DNA from: Kushneria sinocarnis
GTDB taxonomy: Bacteria; Pseudomonadota; Gammaproteobacteria; Pseudomonadales; Halomonadaceae
DNA: 64,000 nucleotides
Direction of reading: 5' to 3'
NCBI RefSeq assembly: GCF_003633775.1
Contig: NZ_RBIN01000002.1
Span: 124,001-188,000 of the forward strand
In this document: positions 16,071 to 25,434 of the stretch, piece after piece
Position numbering within the stretch: position 1 is the stretch's first letter
How the letters are laid out: the number at the start of each line of letters is the position of its first letter
Program-made: the position numbers and the translations under genes
Notes under the pieces: model-generated
Told to the model about the DNA's origin: nothing
Databases searched by the model: none
Seen by the model: the letters and a program-made list of their open reading frames with translations, nothing else

Positions 16071-16784
16071 TCAGTCGAAACGGACCCCGAGGCGGCGCCC
16101 CACCTCTTCATAGGCCTCAATGACCTCACCGAGGCCCTGACGGAAGCGGTCCTTGTCCATTTTCTCGCGGGTCTGCGCATCCCAGAGACGACAGCCATCC
16201 GGCGAGAACTCGTCACCCAGGGTGATTTCGCCGTGGAACAGCCCGAACTCGAGCTTGTAGTCGACCAGCAGCATGTCACCTTCGAGGAACAGCTGCCTGA
16301 GCACGTCGTTGACCCGCAGGGTGAGTTCGTGGGCCAGCTGCAGCTGCTGACGGGTCGCCCAGCCGAAGGTCTCGGCCAGCGACTCGTTGATCATCGGATC
16401 GCCCTTCTCATCATTCTTGAGAAAGAGCTCGAAGGTCGGCGGATCGAGCGTCAGGCCCTCCTCGACGCCGAGACGTCTGCACAGCCCGCCGGCCGAGAGG
16501 TTGCGCACCACACACTCGACTGGAATCATGGTCAGCCGCTTCACTTCGCACTCGGTTTCCGAACGCAGGCGTTCGAAGTGGGTCGGGATGCCCGCTTCCT
16601 TCAGATGCTCCATGATGAAGGCATTGAAGCGATTGTTGACCATGCCCTTGCGATCCAGCTGTTCGACCTTCTTGCCATCAAAGGCGCTGGTATCATCGCG
16701 GAACTCCAGGATCAGCCGATCCGGATCGTCGGTTTCATAGACCGATTTGGCCTTGCCCAAATAGAGTACGCCGCGTTTTTCCAT
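16071..16784 (-). CDS. purC: SAICAR synthase
   Basis: PurC ligates aspartate to CAIR in de novo purine synthesis. The 237-residue product starts [20 protein letters not shown] and contains [12 protein letters not shown], the [11 protein letters not shown] nucleotide loop, and LVDYKLEFG, all typical of the bacterial enzyme. Length matches E. coli PurC (237). It heads the purC end of the conserved cluster with the MBL-fold gene, bamC and dapA, transcribed dapA to purC. A CGGACCCGGGTCCG palindrome lies in the 107-bp gap upstream (16811-16824). Confidence 0.96.
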   Translation of the reverse strand: MEKRGVLYLGKAKSVYETDDPDRLILEFRDDTSAFDGKKVEQLDRKGMVNNRFNAFIMEHLKEAGIPTHFERLRSETECEVKRLTMIPVECVVRNLSAGGLCRRLGVEEGLTLDPPTFELFLKNDEKGDPMINESLAETFGWATRQQLQLAHELTLRVNDVLRQLFLEGDMLLVDYKLEFGLFHGEITLGDEFSPDGCRLWDAQTREKMDKDRFRQGLGEVIEAYEEVGRRLGVRFD

Positions 16785-16891
16785 GACAGTCTCCGATAAG
16801 CAGTATCGACCGGACCCGGGTCCGACCGGTTGAACGCAGCGCCCCGCCTGCCCTTCCGGACACGCCTGCAGTCAGGGCGTGCCGGCAGTCA

Positions 16892-17656
16892 TCAGGCAAT
16901 CTGCTGCCAGGGAGTGGTTTCATTCTGTGCCGCAATCACCAGCCGGGAAACATCCCCGTCCAGCAGCGGACTGAGGGCCTCGAAGGCGAATTCAGGGCGG
17001 TTGTTCTTCTCCGACAGGTGCGAGGCCACCAGCCGCTGCAGGCGATCGGTCCCCAGCTGTCGGAGCAGCGCCCCGGCCTGGGCGTTGGAGAGATGGCCAC
17101 GCCGGCCGCCGACCCGCCGCTTGAGACTAGGCGGATAGGGGCCCTCGGCCAGCATGCGCGGATCATGGTTGCTCTCCAGTACCAGCGCATCACAGTGACG
17201 GTAACGTCGCTGCACATGCTCGGTCGCCCAGCCCAGATCGGTCAGCAGACCCAGCCGGCGACCACCGCATTCGAACAGGAACTGCACCGGCTCACGGGCA
17301 TCATGGGGCACCGTGACCGGGTCGATCGTCAGATCGCGCAGTGCGAAGGGCTGCTCCGGCGTCATCAGCACCGTTTCGATCGTCGGTGCCAGCTTCGCCC
17401 GGAGCCAGGTGCCCGCGGTCAGGTGAACCGGCAACCGGTAGCGTCGTGCCAGTGCCGCCACGCCGGTGAGATGGTCACGATGTTCATGGGTCACCAGCAG
17501 GGCGTCGAGCTGCTCCGGCTCGACGCCCAGCTGCTTCATCCGCCCGACCGCCTCGCGGATGCCGAAACCGCAATCCACCAGCACCCGGACCTCGCGGGTT
17601 TCCACCAGGGTGGCGTTGCCGCGGCTGCCGCTGCCCAGCGAGGCGAAGCGCATCAT
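16892..17656 (-). CDS. MBL-fold metallo-hydrolase
   Basis: The 254-residue protein begins [19 protein letters not shown] and has the metallo-beta-lactamase HxHxDH signature as THEHRDHLTG, then a LLTDLGW and an ESNHDPRML segment. This resembles the YycJ/WalJ-type subgroup, putative nucleases or hydrolases of uncertain role. The start codon overlaps the bamC stop (TGATG), so translation is coupled. The same gene lies between purC and bamC in pseudomonads, which supports the placement but not the function. Confidence 0.9.
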   Translation of the reverse strand: MMRFASLGSGSRGNATLVETREVRVLVDCGFGIREAVGRMKQLGVEPEQLDALLVTHEHRDHLTGVAALARRYRLPVHLTAGTWLRAKLAPTIETVLMTPEQPFALRDLTIDPVTVPHDAREPVQFLFECGGRRLGLLTDLGWATEHVQRRYRHCDALVLESNHDPRMLAEGPYPPSLKRRVGGRRGHLSNAQAGALLRQLGTDRLQRLVASHLSEKNNRPEFAFEALSPLLDGDVSRLVIAAQNETTPWQQIA

Positions 17657-18588
17657 CAGCGCAGGGTCGACGCAACCGCATCCAGCAGTGACCGGGCGAT
17701 CTTCGGATCCACCGTCTCGCCCTGCGGATCGGTCACGCGCATGCGGACACTATCGCCCTCGGGCTCGACCGCCAGACGATAGGGCCTGAGGTCGGGCTTG
17801 CCACCCATGAAGGGGATCCAGCTGCCGCCCTCGTCGGCACGCCGATAGCGCACCATGAACACCCGCTGCGAACGATCCTCGTCCACCAGCCGGCGATCAT
17901 CATTGGCAAAGTTGTTGTTCAGCTGGTATGAAAATTCCGACCACGCCCGGGGGAAGTCGAGGGCCACCGCCAGCTGCCATCTACCGCCACTGTTTTCGAG
18001 ACGGACCCGATCGTTGCGCGACAGGTTCTGGGCCACCATCGACACCCCGCCTTCGGGCGCCTTTTGGTCGAGGAACCGGGCCAGCGCAGTCAGACAGCGC
18101 TCATTGGGCGCATCCTGCTGCTGACAGTAGACCTCGCTGGAGTTGTTGCGCAGCCCCTGACGTACCGACAGGGTGCCCGCATCCGTCACGATCCGGCCCG
18201 CATTGCCATCCACGCTCGTCACCTGATAGCCACGCTGCGTCACGAAACTCTGTAGCCGCGGCCAGATGCTGCCGGGAGCGGCATTGACCACCAGCCAGTG
18301 CTGCCCCTGGGATTGACGGTCTTCCACGAACTGCCGCGACTGCTGCGACGACATGGACTGCGGCCGCGGCGCTTCGAAATCATCGCTGGGCATGAAATCA
18401 TTGCTGGCGTCGGGCACCGGCATGGCATTCTGATAGGCGCGCTGGTTGCGCTGTGCCGGCAACTCGAGCGGGGCCGCCATTTCGGCATCCTTGTACTCGG
18501 CGTTGCGATCGTAGTAATAACCGCCGCCGCAACCGGCCAGTAGTGCCATCAGGGGCACGGTCATCACCCAGCGATACTGTGACCTCAT
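17656..18588 (-). CDS. bamC: Outer-membrane assembly lipoprotein BamC
   Basis: BamC is an accessory lipoprotein of the BAM complex that inserts beta-barrel proteins into the outer membrane. The 310-residue protein has a lipoprotein signal ending in the lipobox LLAGC (Cys about residue 20). An unstructured Asn/Gln-rich N-terminal segment follows, then two helix-grip domains ([19 protein letters not shown] and [18 protein letters not shown]). It overlaps dapA by 4 nt and the MBL gene by 1 nt, so the three are translationally coupled. Confidence 0.92.
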   Translation of the reverse strand: MRSQYRWVMTVPLMALLAGCGGGYYYDRNAEYKDAEMAAPLELPAQRNQRAYQNAMPVPDASNDFMPSDDFEAPRPQSMSSQQSRQFVEDRQSQGQHWLVVNAAPGSIWPRLQSFVTQRGYQVTSVDGNAGRIVTDAGTLSVRQGLRNNSSEVYCQQQDAPNERCLTALARFLDQKAPEGGVSMVAQNLSRNDRVRLENSGGRWQLAVALDFPRAWSEFSYQLNNNFANDDRRLVDEDRSQRVFMVRYRRADEGGSWIPFMGGKPDLRPYRLAVEPEGDSVRMRVTDPQGETVDPKIARSLLDAVASTLR

Positions 18589-19469
18589 GCGTTTACAACT
18601 CCCGCCAGCTGAAGGGCTTCACCGACCGTGGGCCGGTACTTTTCGGATAGCCAGGTCAGCGGCAACCGGATCCCGGTATCGGCCAGCCCCATCTGATTGA
18701 GGGCCCACTTCACCGGAATCGGATTGGCTTCGATCCCGAGCGCCGAGTGCAACGGCATCAATCGGGTATTGATCTGGTGCGCCATCTCGTATTCGCCGCG
18801 CCGGGCTGCCGCGCACATGTCATGCATGGCGCGCGGTGCCACGTTGGCGGAGACCGAAATGACGCCATGCCCACCGGCCAGCATGAATTCGCACGCCGTC
18901 GGGTCATCGCCGGAATAGAGCGCGAAATCGCTGCCGCGCAGCTGTTCGATCAGATCCTCGGCGCGCTCGAGATTGCCGGTGGCATCCTTTAGCCCGACGA
19001 TATTGTCGACTTCGGCCAGACGCAGGGTGGTCTCGTTGTACAGATCAACGCTGGTGCGACCCGGCACGTTGTAGAGAATGACCGGCAGGTCGCTGGCTTC
19101 GGCGACTGCCCTGAAGTGCTGATAAAGCCCTTCCTGGGTGGGCTTGTTGTAGTAGGGACAGACCGACAGGCAGCCGTCGGCACCGACATCGGCGGCATAG
19201 CGCGCCAGTGCCACGGCTTCCGAGGTGGCGTTGGCGCCGGTACCGGCGATCACCGGAATGCGGCCGTTGACCGTTTCGACCACGGTGCGGATCACGTTGA
19301 AGTGCTCCTCGACCGACATGGTGGTCGGCTCACCGGTGGTGCCCGCGGCAACGATGGCGTCGGTCCCGTGCTCAAGATGGAATTCGACCAGGCGACGCAG
19401 GGCGTCCCAGTCGATCTCGCCACCAGCCTTCATCGGCGTCGCCAGGGCGACGATGCTGCCTGTGATCAT
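18585..19469 (-). CDS. dapA: 4-hydroxy-tetrahydrodipicolinate synthase
   Basis: DapA condenses pyruvate and aspartate semialdehyde in lysine and diaminopimelate synthesis. The 294-residue enzyme shows the active-site Tyr in [14 protein letters not shown], the Schiff-base Lys in [10 protein letters not shown], and the GTTGEP motif near residue 45 that binds pyruvate. Length matches the family (292). It is the first gene of the dapA-bamC-MBL-purC run and is divergent from bcp. Confidence 0.96.
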   Translation of the reverse strand: MITGSIVALATPMKAGGEIDWDALRRLVEFHLEHGTDAIVAAGTTGEPTTMSVEEHFNVIRTVVETVNGRIPVIAGTGANATSEAVALARYAADVGADGCLSVCPYYNKPTQEGLYQHFRAVAEASDLPVILYNVPGRTSVDLYNETTLRLAEVDNIVGLKDATGNLERAEDLIEQLRGSDFALYSGDDPTACEFMLAGGHGVISVSANVAPRAMHDMCAAARRGEYEMAHQINTRLMPLHSALGIEANPIPVKWALNQMGLADTGIRLPLTWLSEKYRPTVGEALQLAGVVNA

Positions 19470-19623
19470 CCCGCGAACCTCTTCCGTGGATGCAGTGAAT
19501 CATGTAACCAGCGCGGACCGGGGGTGGTCTGCAGCGATCGGCATACCGACGCGCCCTGCCCGGACAAGGCTCCCAATGGTACTCAGCGTGCTCCGAGGTG
19601 TACAGACAGCGCACAGCTTCGCT

Positions 19624-19650
19624 TTACATGTCATGGTGGGCAACATGTAA
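19624..19650. promoter_or_regulatory. Candidate operator palindrome upstream of bcp
   Basis: An 8-bp perfect inverted repeat TTACATGT (19624-19631) and ACATGTAA (19643-19650) is separated by 11 nt, 45 bp ahead of the bcp start in the dapA/bcp divergent gap. It is AT-rich against a GC-rich background, which fits a protein-binding site. No regulator is identified. Confidence 0.4.
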
Positions 19651-19695
19651 TGGCGGCCGTGCCAGATCGATCCCAACCCCTCAGGAGCCCATGCC

Positions 19696-20181
19696 ATGAG
19701 CCTTGCCACCGGTGACAGCGTGCCCGATATCACCCTGACGGCCACCAGCGATCAGCAGATCAACCTGACCCATCTCGAAGGGCGCCAGGTGGTGCTCTAC
19801 TTCTATCCGAAGGATGCCACGCCGGGCTGCACCACCGAAGGTCAGAACTTCCGTGATCTGGCCGAGGAGTTCCATGCGGTCGATACCGTCATTCATGGCG
19901 TCTCGCGGGACAGCGTCAGAAAGCACGAGAACTTCAGGGCGAAACAGGGCTTCCCCTTCGAGCTGATCAGCGATCCCGACGAACGGCTCTGCCGCGCCTT
20001 TGACGTCATCAAAACGAAGAAGCTCTACGGCCGGGAGCACGAAGGCATCGAGCGCAGCACCTTTCTGATCGATGCCACCGGCCGCATTGCCCGTGTCTGG
20101 CGCAAGGTCAGGGTCGAGGGGCACGCCGAGGAGGTGCTGGCCGCGGCACGCGCCCTGCATGCCGGCGATGCCATCACCTGA
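19696..20181 (+). CDS. bcp: Peroxiredoxin, Bcp/PrxQ family
   Basis: This is a thiol peroxidase that reduces hydroperoxides. The 161-residue protein has the peroxidatic Cys in DATPGCTTEGQNFRDL. The second Cys five residues later, present in E. coli Bcp, is replaced (TEGQ), so the only other candidate resolving Cys is in DERLCRAFDV. That would make it a 1-Cys or non-standard 2-Cys member. ISFLID-like STFLIDATGRIARVW and the C-terminal helix fit PrxQ. It is convergent with the perM-like gene by only 4 bp. Confidence 0.9.
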   Translation: MSLATGDSVPDITLTATSDQQINLTHLEGRQVVLYFYPKDATPGCTTEGQNFRDLAEEFHAVDTVIHGVSRDSVRKHENFRAKQGFPFELISDPDERLCRAFDVIKTKKLYGREHEGIERSTFLIDATGRIARVWRKVRVEGHAEEVLAAARALHAGDAIT

Positions 20182-20185
20182 CGTC

Positions 20186-21283
20186 TCAGCTGCTGCCCTG
20201 CTCGGGCATCTCCTCCGGCGGCAGCCGATCACGGTTGCGCGGCCAGGCAAACATCAGCGCCTTGAGCAGGGTCGCCAGCGGAATGGCGAAGAAGATTCCC
20301 CAGAAGCCCCATATGCCGCCAAAGAAAAGCACGGCAAGAATGATCGCGACCGGGTGCAGGTTGACGGCTTCGGAAAAGAGCACGGGCACCAGCACATTGC
20401 CATCCAGCGCCTGCAGGATGGCATAGGCCACCATGACCCAGAGGAAGTGATCGCTGAAGCCGAAGGTGAGCCCGGCCACCGCGGCGATCGGCAGCGTGGC
20501 GACGGCCGCCCCGATGTAGGGCACCAGCACCGAGAGCCCCACGATCAGCGCCAGCAGGGTCGCATAGGGCAGCCCCAGCGCCCAGAAGGTGACCCACGAG
20601 ACCACCGCCACGATCACGATTTCGATGAACTTGCCGCGAATGAAATTGGCGATCTGATCATCCATCTCCCACCAGATGCGTGTCATCAGATCGCGCTTTT
20701 TCGGCAGCAGCGAGAGCAGAAAGCCGATCAGCCGCTCACGGTCCTTGAGCATGAAAAAGACCAGAATCGGCACCAGCACCAGATAGATCACCACGCCCAG
20801 CAGGCTGCCCAGCGAATTCAGCGACAGGCTCAGCAGGCGGCGCCCCAGCAGCGAGAACTCGTTGCCGGCAGTGGAAATCCAGCGCTGGATCTGGTCGGGG
20901 GTAATGATCGTCGGATAGCGATCCCGCAGCTCCTCGAGCAGGATCCGGCTGCGCCCCAGCAGGTCGGGAATTTCCTGGATGAGGTGGGCGAGCTGATTCC
21001 ACACCAGTGGCAGCACGATCAGCGCCAGCGTCAAAAGCACGCCGAGAAACAGGATGAAGATCAGGCCGACGGCCACCAGTCGGGGCAGGCCGCAACGCTC
21101 CAGCCAGCTGACGCCCCCCTGCAGCACGAAGGCAATGATCAGCGCCGTGAAGAAGGGCGCCAGCATGCTGCCGAACAGCAGCACCACCAGCAGGCCGACT
21201 ATCAGCAGGCCCCCCAGCACGATCGCTTCCTCGTCGGAGAAATAGCGGCTGACCAGCCGCTTCATCAGGGCCTTGAATGTCAT
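20186..21283 (-). CDS. AI-2E family transporter / PerM-like permease
   Basis: The 365-residue integral membrane protein belongs to the AI-2E transporter (PerM, UPF0118) family, whose members include autoinducer-2 exporters and Na+/H+ antiporters. About eight hydrophobic helices are visible. There is a large loop between the N-terminal pair and the core (IPDLLGRSRILLEELRDRYP), and the conserved GLSVLVPYIGAAVATLP region and PVLFSEAVNLHP motif near the C-terminus. It sits between bcp and tusA, as in pseudomonads. The substrate is unknown. Confidence 0.88.
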   Translation of the reverse strand: MTFKALMKRLVSRYFSDEEAIVLGGLLIVGLLVVLLFGSMLAPFFTALIIAFVLQGGVSWLERCGLPRLVAVGLIFILFLGVLLTLALIVLPLVWNQLAHLIQEIPDLLGRSRILLEELRDRYPTIITPDQIQRWISTAGNEFSLLGRRLLSLSLNSLGSLLGVVIYLVLVPILVFFMLKDRERLIGFLLSLLPKKRDLMTRIWWEMDDQIANFIRGKFIEIVIVAVVSWVTFWALGLPYATLLALIVGLSVLVPYIGAAVATLPIAAVAGLTFGFSDHFLWVMVAYAILQALDGNVLVPVLFSEAVNLHPVAIILAVLFFGGIWGFWGIFFAIPLATLLKALMFAWPRNRDRLPPEEMPEQGSS

Positions 21284-21339
21284 CGGGGATAAGCCTGCTC
21301 TACGAAATGGGATGAGTGAGGGAGCCGGACAAGCCCCGC

Positions 21340-21573
21340 TCAGCCCTTGATCAGCACATAGTGGAAAAGGCCGTCGCGCTCCTCGCGGGAAGCGAACGCG
21401 TGGCCACTCAGGGCGACAAAGCTGTCAAGGTCGCGCCATGAGCCGGGGTCGGTCGCCATGACATGCAGCCGCTCGCCGCTGTTCATCTCGGCCAGGGCCT
21501 GTTTGGTCTTGAGCAGCGGCATCGGACAGTTCAATCCGGTCGCGTCCAGAGTCCGATCGATGTTCTCGTCCAT
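21340..21573 (-). CDS. tusA: Sulfurtransferase TusA
   Basis: TusA carries persulfide sulfur from IscS to tRNA thiolation and other sulfur pathways. The 77-residue call starts at the ATG at 21573, which has GAGGAGGGG just upstream; a further 5' in-frame start lacks this. The catalytic motif is LNCPMPLLKTK, with the Cys at about residue 15. The domain is the compact alpha/beta SirA fold of usual length. It lies 56 bp upstream of the perM-like gene on the same strand. Confidence 0.93.
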   Translation of the reverse strand: MDENIDRTLDATGLNCPMPLLKTKQALAEMNSGERLHVMATDPGSWRDLDSFVALSGHAFASREERDGLFHYVLIKG

Positions 21574-21719
21574 GCCCCTCCTCACTGTATGGGTCGGGTC
21601 TTGAAATCGCCCCGATTTAAGGGCACTTTGCCAGACAATTCAATGCCCGACGGATCGTACCGGGTGCGCCGCGATGCCGCCGCGGCACCCGCCCTGCCAT
21701 CGCTTCAATGGAGTCGCTG

Positions 21720-23186
21720 ATGCCCGGGTTCTCCCGAAAGCGATCGGGGTGCCTCCTGCTGGCCGGCACCCTGCTGATCGCGTCACTGTCGAGCTCAGCC
21801 GAACAGCGCAGTCATGAGCTGCCCGATCTCGGTACGACCCGAACCAGCTTCCAGGGTCTGAGCGAATATCAGCTCGGGCGCACCTGGCTGCGCCAGTTTC
21901 GCGCCCAGACTTCCCAGTGGCGCGACCCCATCACCCAGGCCTGGCTGCGTTCGCTGGTCGATCAGCTGGTACCCTGCAGCCAGCTGGACCATCCCCGCAT
22001 TACCATCACCCTGGTGTCCAGCCGGATGCTCAACGCCTTTGCCGTGCCCGGTGGGGTGGTCGGCGTCAATACCGGCCTGTTTCGCTATGCACCAAGCCAT
22101 GATGCCTTCGCCTCGGTGGTAGCGCACGAGCTCGGCCACCTCTCGCAGCACCATTTTGCCCGCCAGATGGCCGCCTCCGAACGCGCTCAGCTCCCCACCA
22201 TGGCCGCCCTGCTGGCCGGCATGGTGATCGCGGCCGGCGCAGGCGGCAGCAGCAGCAGCAATCTCGGCATGGCCACCATCGCCGGCACCCAGGCCGCAGC
22301 CCTGCAGAATCAGCTGGCCTACTCCCGCCAGTACGAACAGGAAGCCGACCGGGTCGGCCTGCAGACCATGGCCTGTGCCGGCATGGATCCTGATGCCATG
22401 GCCCACATGTTCGCGACCATGGCGCAGCTCGCCAGTCTGCAGGGAGATTCGCCCCCCGAATTCCTGCTGACCCACCCCTTGACCCAGTCCCGACTGAGCG
22501 ACATCCGCGCCCGGGCCAAGCAGTATCACGACGCAGCCCACGCCCCCGGCCCGGAGTACGACATGATTCGCGCCCGGGTGATGCTGGCCAGCAACATGGA
22601 ACATCCGGAAGAGGTGCGCAGCCAGCTCAGGGAGAGCAATGCGAGCCCGCTGGCGCTGCGCTATCTGCAGGCGCTGGTCGACTCGGTCAACCACCACCCG
22701 GACCAGGCGCTGGCGGCTTTCGACCGGCTTGCCGAAGAGCAGCCCGACCTGCTGATGCTCCCCGCCAGTGCCGCCGATGCCGCGCTCGATGCCGACCGCA
22801 ACCGGGCAGCACTGCAGCGGGCGCAGCGGATTCTCGAGCTCGCCCCGGACTACTTTCCCGCTCGCATGATTGCTGCCGAAGCACAGCTCGGCATTGCGCC
22901 GGAAGAGGCCTTTACCCGGTTGCGCGCCATCGCTCGGGATCATGACGAGGACCCCGATGTCTGGAACCTGATGGCCGAAGCAGCCGGCCGCAGCGGGCAT
23001 GATGCCTGGGGTCATCTGGCCCTGGCCGAACAGCTGCAGCTCACCGGCCACATCGACCGCGGGCTCGATCAGCTCGACATTGCCGAAAAGCTGTCGCAGC
23101 AGACGGGTGACTACGCCCTGACCGGACGGATTCGTGAGCGGCGCCAGGCCTTTCGGGGCTATCAGCAGGCCCTCGACAAGTTCTGA
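21720..23186 (+). CDS. bepA: Periplasmic M48 metalloprotease, BepA-like
   Basis: BepA-type proteases act in the periplasm on stalled outer-membrane barrel proteins such as LptD. The 488-residue protein has an N-terminal signal peptide (about residues 1-28, LLLAGTLLIASLSSSA) and the zinc motif HELGHLSQHH near residue 137. The third ligand lies in EQEADRVG, and a C-terminal TPR-like helical region follows (residues ~290-480). The ATG at 21720 has GGAG upstream, and an ATG 12 nt earlier is a poorer start. The gene is divergent from tusA, matching its position in pseudomonads. Confidence 0.9.
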   Translation: MPGFSRKRSGCLLLAGTLLIASLSSSAEQRSHELPDLGTTRTSFQGLSEYQLGRTWLRQFRAQTSQWRDPITQAWLRSLVDQLVPCSQLDHPRITITLVSSRMLNAFAVPGGVVGVNTGLFRYAPSHDAFASVVAHELGHLSQHHFARQMAASERAQLPTMAALLAGMVIAAGAGGSSSSNLGMATIAGTQAAALQNQLAYSRQYEQEADRVGLQTMACAGMDPDAMAHMFATMAQLASLQGDSPPEFLLTHPLTQSRLSDIRARAKQYHDAAHAPGPEYDMIRARVMLASNMEHPEEVRSQLRESNASPLALRYLQALVDSVNHHPDQALAAFDRLAEEQPDLLMLPASAADAALDADRNRAALQRAQRILELAPDYFPARMIAAEAQLGIAPEEAFTRLRAIARDHDEDPDVWNLMAEAAGRSGHDAWGHLALAEQLQLTGHIDRGLDQLDIAEKLSQQTGDYALTGRIRERRQAFRGYQQALDKF

Positions 23187-23213
23187 CCGGCTTGACACGG
23201 CTGCAAAACAGAA

Positions 23214-23239
23214 CGCCCCGGTCCGACAGGACCGGGGCG
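23214..23239 (-). terminator. Terminator of the tRNA-Lys operon
   Basis: An 11-bp perfect stem, CGCCCCGGTCC / GGACCGGGGCG with a GACA loop, lies between the convergent bepA-like gene and the tRNAs. On the minus strand it is followed by TTCTGTTTTG, so it most likely ends the tRNA transcript. It may also stop bepA read-through. Confidence 0.65.
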
Positions 23240-23247
23240 TGACAATC

Positions 23248-23323
23248 TGGTGGGTCGTGCAGGATTCGAACCTGCGACCAATTGGTTAAAAGCCAACTGC
23301 TCTGCCAACTGAGCTAACGACCC
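23248..23323 (-). tRNA. tRNA-Lys (anticodon UUU), copy 3 of the operon
   Basis: The 76-nt cloverleaf on the minus strand starts GGGTCGTTAGCTCAGTTGG, has the anticodon loop CTTTTAA (anticodon TTT) and TTCGAATC T-loop, and ends with an encoded CCA. It is identical in mature sequence to the other two copies and lies last in the transcript, 64 nt from copy 2. Confidence 0.97.
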
Positions 23324-23387
23324 CGAAGCGATGGACATGACAGCAGCAGTCAGAATAGCTGAACATGGCCCCGAGGCGGCAGGATCA

Positions 23388-23463
23388 TGGTGGGTCGTGC
23401 AGGATTCGAACCTGCGACCAATTGGTTAAAAGCCAACTGCTCTGCCAACTGAGCTAACGACCC
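23388..23463 (-). tRNA. tRNA-Lys (anticodon UUU), copy 2 of the operon
   Basis: This is identical to the flanking copies: acceptor stem GGGTCGT/ACGACCC, anticodon TTT, genomic CCA. The spacers on either side (64 and 48 nt) differ in sequence, so these are not simple recent tandem duplicates of a whole unit. Confidence 0.97.
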
Positions 23464-23511
23464 GCCGCCAGCCTCGATGCGACGACCGGTAACGGTCGTC
23501 TGCCGCTGCGA

Positions 23512-23587
23512 TGGTGGGTCGTGCAGGATTCGAACCTGCGACCAATTGGTTAAAAGCCAACTGCTCTGCCAACTGAGCTAACGACCC
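23512..23587 (-). tRNA. tRNA-Lys (anticodon UUU), copy 1 of the operon
   Basis: This is the promoter-proximal copy of the three identical tRNA-Lys genes, with the same 76-nt mature sequence, TTT anticodon and encoded CCA. The promoter -10 box is 18 nt upstream. Confidence 0.97.
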
Positions 23588-23604
23588 GCGCAACAGCGGC
23601 GCAA

Positions 23605-23633
23605 ATATTACTTTCAAAAACGTGCAGATGCAA
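23605..23633 (-). promoter_or_regulatory. Promoter of the tRNA-Lys operon
   Basis: On the minus strand TTGCAT (complement of 23628-23633) and TAATAT (complement of 23605-23610) are spaced by exactly 17 bp, followed by a GC-rich discriminator (TTGCGCCGC). This is the pattern of stringently controlled stable-RNA promoters. It lies just ahead of the first tRNA. Confidence 0.75.
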
Positions 23634-23651
23634 GCGCAGTGATGCGCATCA

Positions 23652-24584
23652 TCAGCGTGATGACGAACCCCTGCCGCGGCCGCTTCCGGCACGGCGTGTG
23701 CTGCCGGTGTCACGCTCGCGCGAGCCGCGTCCTTCGGCATCGGCGTTGCGTCCGGGATTCTTCAGACCGCGCACGGGACGGCGCTTGCGCTTGTCACGGC
23801 TCCAGCGGTTGCGCTCATCGGGGGTCATCTCGGGCACCTTGCGCGGCGCCAGCCCGGCCATGGCGGAGAGCTCATCGATCTCTTCCTGATTCAGCTCGCT
23901 CCACTCACCGGCCCGGGCCCGCTTGTCGAGAAAGATGTTGCCGTAACGGACCCGCTTGAGCCGGCTCACGGTCAGCCCCTGGGACTCCCAGAGTCGCCGC
24001 ACCTCGCGGTTGCGGCCCTCCATGATCACCACATGAAACCAGGTGTTGATGCCTTCGCCACCGAATTCCTGTACATCGGTAAAGCTGGCCGGGCCATCCT
24101 CGAGCATCACGCCGTCGACCATCGCCCGGACATGGTCCATGGTGACCTCGCCCATCACCCTCACGGCATATTCGCGCTCGATCTGCATCGACGGGTGCAT
24201 CAGCCGATTGGCCAGCTCCCCATCGGTGGTGAACAGCAATAAACCGCTGGTATTGATGTCGAGCCGACCGATCGCGATCCAGCGTTCGCCCTTCAGCCGC
24301 GGCAGCCGTTCGAAGACCGTACGGCGTCCTTCCGGGTCCTTGCGCGTGCAGAGCTCGCCCTCGGGCTTGTTGTACATGATCACCCGGCGCGTCGAATCAT
24401 CGCTGGCCGTTACCACGACCGCCCGCCCATCGAGGCTGATGTGATCATTGACGCTCACCCGATCGCCCAGTGCCGCCGGGGTACCGTTGACGGTCACGCG
24501 GCCGGCGCTGATGGCGCTCTCCATCTCGCGACGCGAGCCCTTGCCGGCTCGTGCCAGCACCTTTTGCAGCTTTTCCGTATCCAT
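23652..24584 (-). CDS. rluB: 23S rRNA pseudouridine(2605) synthase
   Basis: RluB isomerises U2605 of 23S rRNA. The 310-residue protein begins [20 protein letters not shown] with an S4 RNA-binding domain (residues ~3-62). The RsuA/RluB catalytic domain follows, with the active-site Asp in [14 protein letters not shown] and the [15 protein letters not shown]-type segment ([14 protein letters not shown]). The C-terminal ~50 residues are a basic, Arg/Gly-rich tail. The start is 10 nt past the scpB stop. scpA-scpB-rluB is a known conserved gene order. Confidence 0.94.
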   Translation of the reverse strand: MDTEKLQKVLARAGKGSRREMESAISAGRVTVNGTPAALGDRVSVNDHISLDGRAVVVTASDDSTRRVIMYNKPEGELCTRKDPEGRRTVFERLPRLKGERWIAIGRLDINTSGLLLFTTDGELANRLMHPSMQIEREYAVRVMGEVTMDHVRAMVDGVMLEDGPASFTDVQEFGGEGINTWFHVVIMEGRNREVRRLWESQGLTVSRLKRVRYGNIFLDKRARAGEWSELNQEEIDELSAMAGLAPRKVPEMTPDERNRWSRDKRKRRPVRGLKNPGRNADAEGRGSRERDTGSTRRAGSGRGRGSSSR

Positions 24585-24594
24585 CGTTTGCACG

Positions 24595-25410
24595 TCAGTC
24601 CCGTTGTTCAGAAGTGTCCGTCTCCCGGTCACCGGAGGTGTCCTCACCTTCGGCCGGGGTTTCCGAATCCTCGCCGGTACGCTCGTCACCGGCATGCACG
24701 CGCTGCGCGAAACGATCCCCGATGTCGGCCAGACTCAGTCCGGACCGTTCGGACGCCGTCGCGGCGTGCGATGTCTCCCCTGCGGCGAGCTCGGCCGCTG
24801 TATTGTCCGATGCCTCGCTTGCCGAGGCCGCCTCGGCACTCGCCTCGGGTTCACTTGCTACCAGCTGCTCCAGCCAGTCGGCGGTTTCGCCCTCCCTGAG
24901 CGCCTGCATGGGCGGCAGCTCATCCAGCGTTTTCAGCCCGAAGGCATCGAGAAAGGCCCGGGTGGTGGCATAGACTGCCGGCCGGCCGGGCATTTCACGA
25001 TGGCCGATCACCCGGATCCAGCCGCGCTCGCTCAGGGTCCGCATGATCGAGGAACTGACCGAGACGCCCCGGACATCCTCGATGTCACCGCGGGTCACGG
25101 GCTGACGATAGGCGATCAGGGCGAGGGTTTCCAGCAGCGCCCGGGAGTAGCGCTGGGGGCGCTCCTCCCACAGCCGCGACACCCAGGGCGAGAGTGCGTC
25201 ATCGACCCGCAGGCGGTAGCCCGACGCAGTCTCTTCCAGGCGCAGCGCGGACTCCCCGAGCCGTGACTGCAGGGTCTCCAGCGCCTCGCGCAGCCGACGC
25301 CGCTCGGGTCGGCGGCTCTCATCGAACAGGCCTTCCAGCCGCTCCAGGGTGAGCGGCTCACCGGCTGCCAGCAGGGCGCCCTCCAGAATCCGATCCAGTT
25401 CGGCAGTCAT
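24595..25410 (-). CDS. scpB: Segregation and condensation protein B
   Basis: ScpB is the dimeric winged-helix partner of ScpA in the SMC-ScpAB condensin. The 271-residue protein has two winged-helix domains (residues ~1-175): [22 protein letters not shown] at the start and [23 protein letters not shown] in the second, with GRPAVYATT after it. The last ~90 residues are an Ala/Ser/Glu/Asp-rich acidic tail, longer than in many homologues and low in complexity. It follows scpA by 24 bp. Confidence 0.93.
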   Translation of the reverse strand: MTAELDRILEGALLAAGEPLTLERLEGLFDESRRPERRRLREALETLQSRLGESALRLEETASGYRLRVDDALSPWVSRLWEERPQRYSRALLETLALIAYRQPVTRGDIEDVRGVSVSSSIMRTLSERGWIRVIGHREMPGRPAVYATTRAFLDAFGLKTLDELPPMQALREGETADWLEQLVASEPEASAEAASASEASDNTAAELAAGETSHAATASERSGLSLADIGDRFAQRVHAGDERTGEDSETPAEGEDTSGDRETDTSEQRD

Positions 25411-25434
25411 CGCCTCTCCCCGTCCTGCCCTGCC

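Noticed and set aside
20072-21292. 406-codon plus-strand frame opposite the PerM-like gene
   Set aside because: Composition is typical of antisense to hydrophobic helices (Gln, His, Asp) and it overlaps bcp.
23248-23587. Three evenly spaced identical repeats, CRISPR-like at first sight
   Set aside because: The 76-bp units fold as tRNA-Lys with encoded CCA; spacers are unequal and no cas genes are present.
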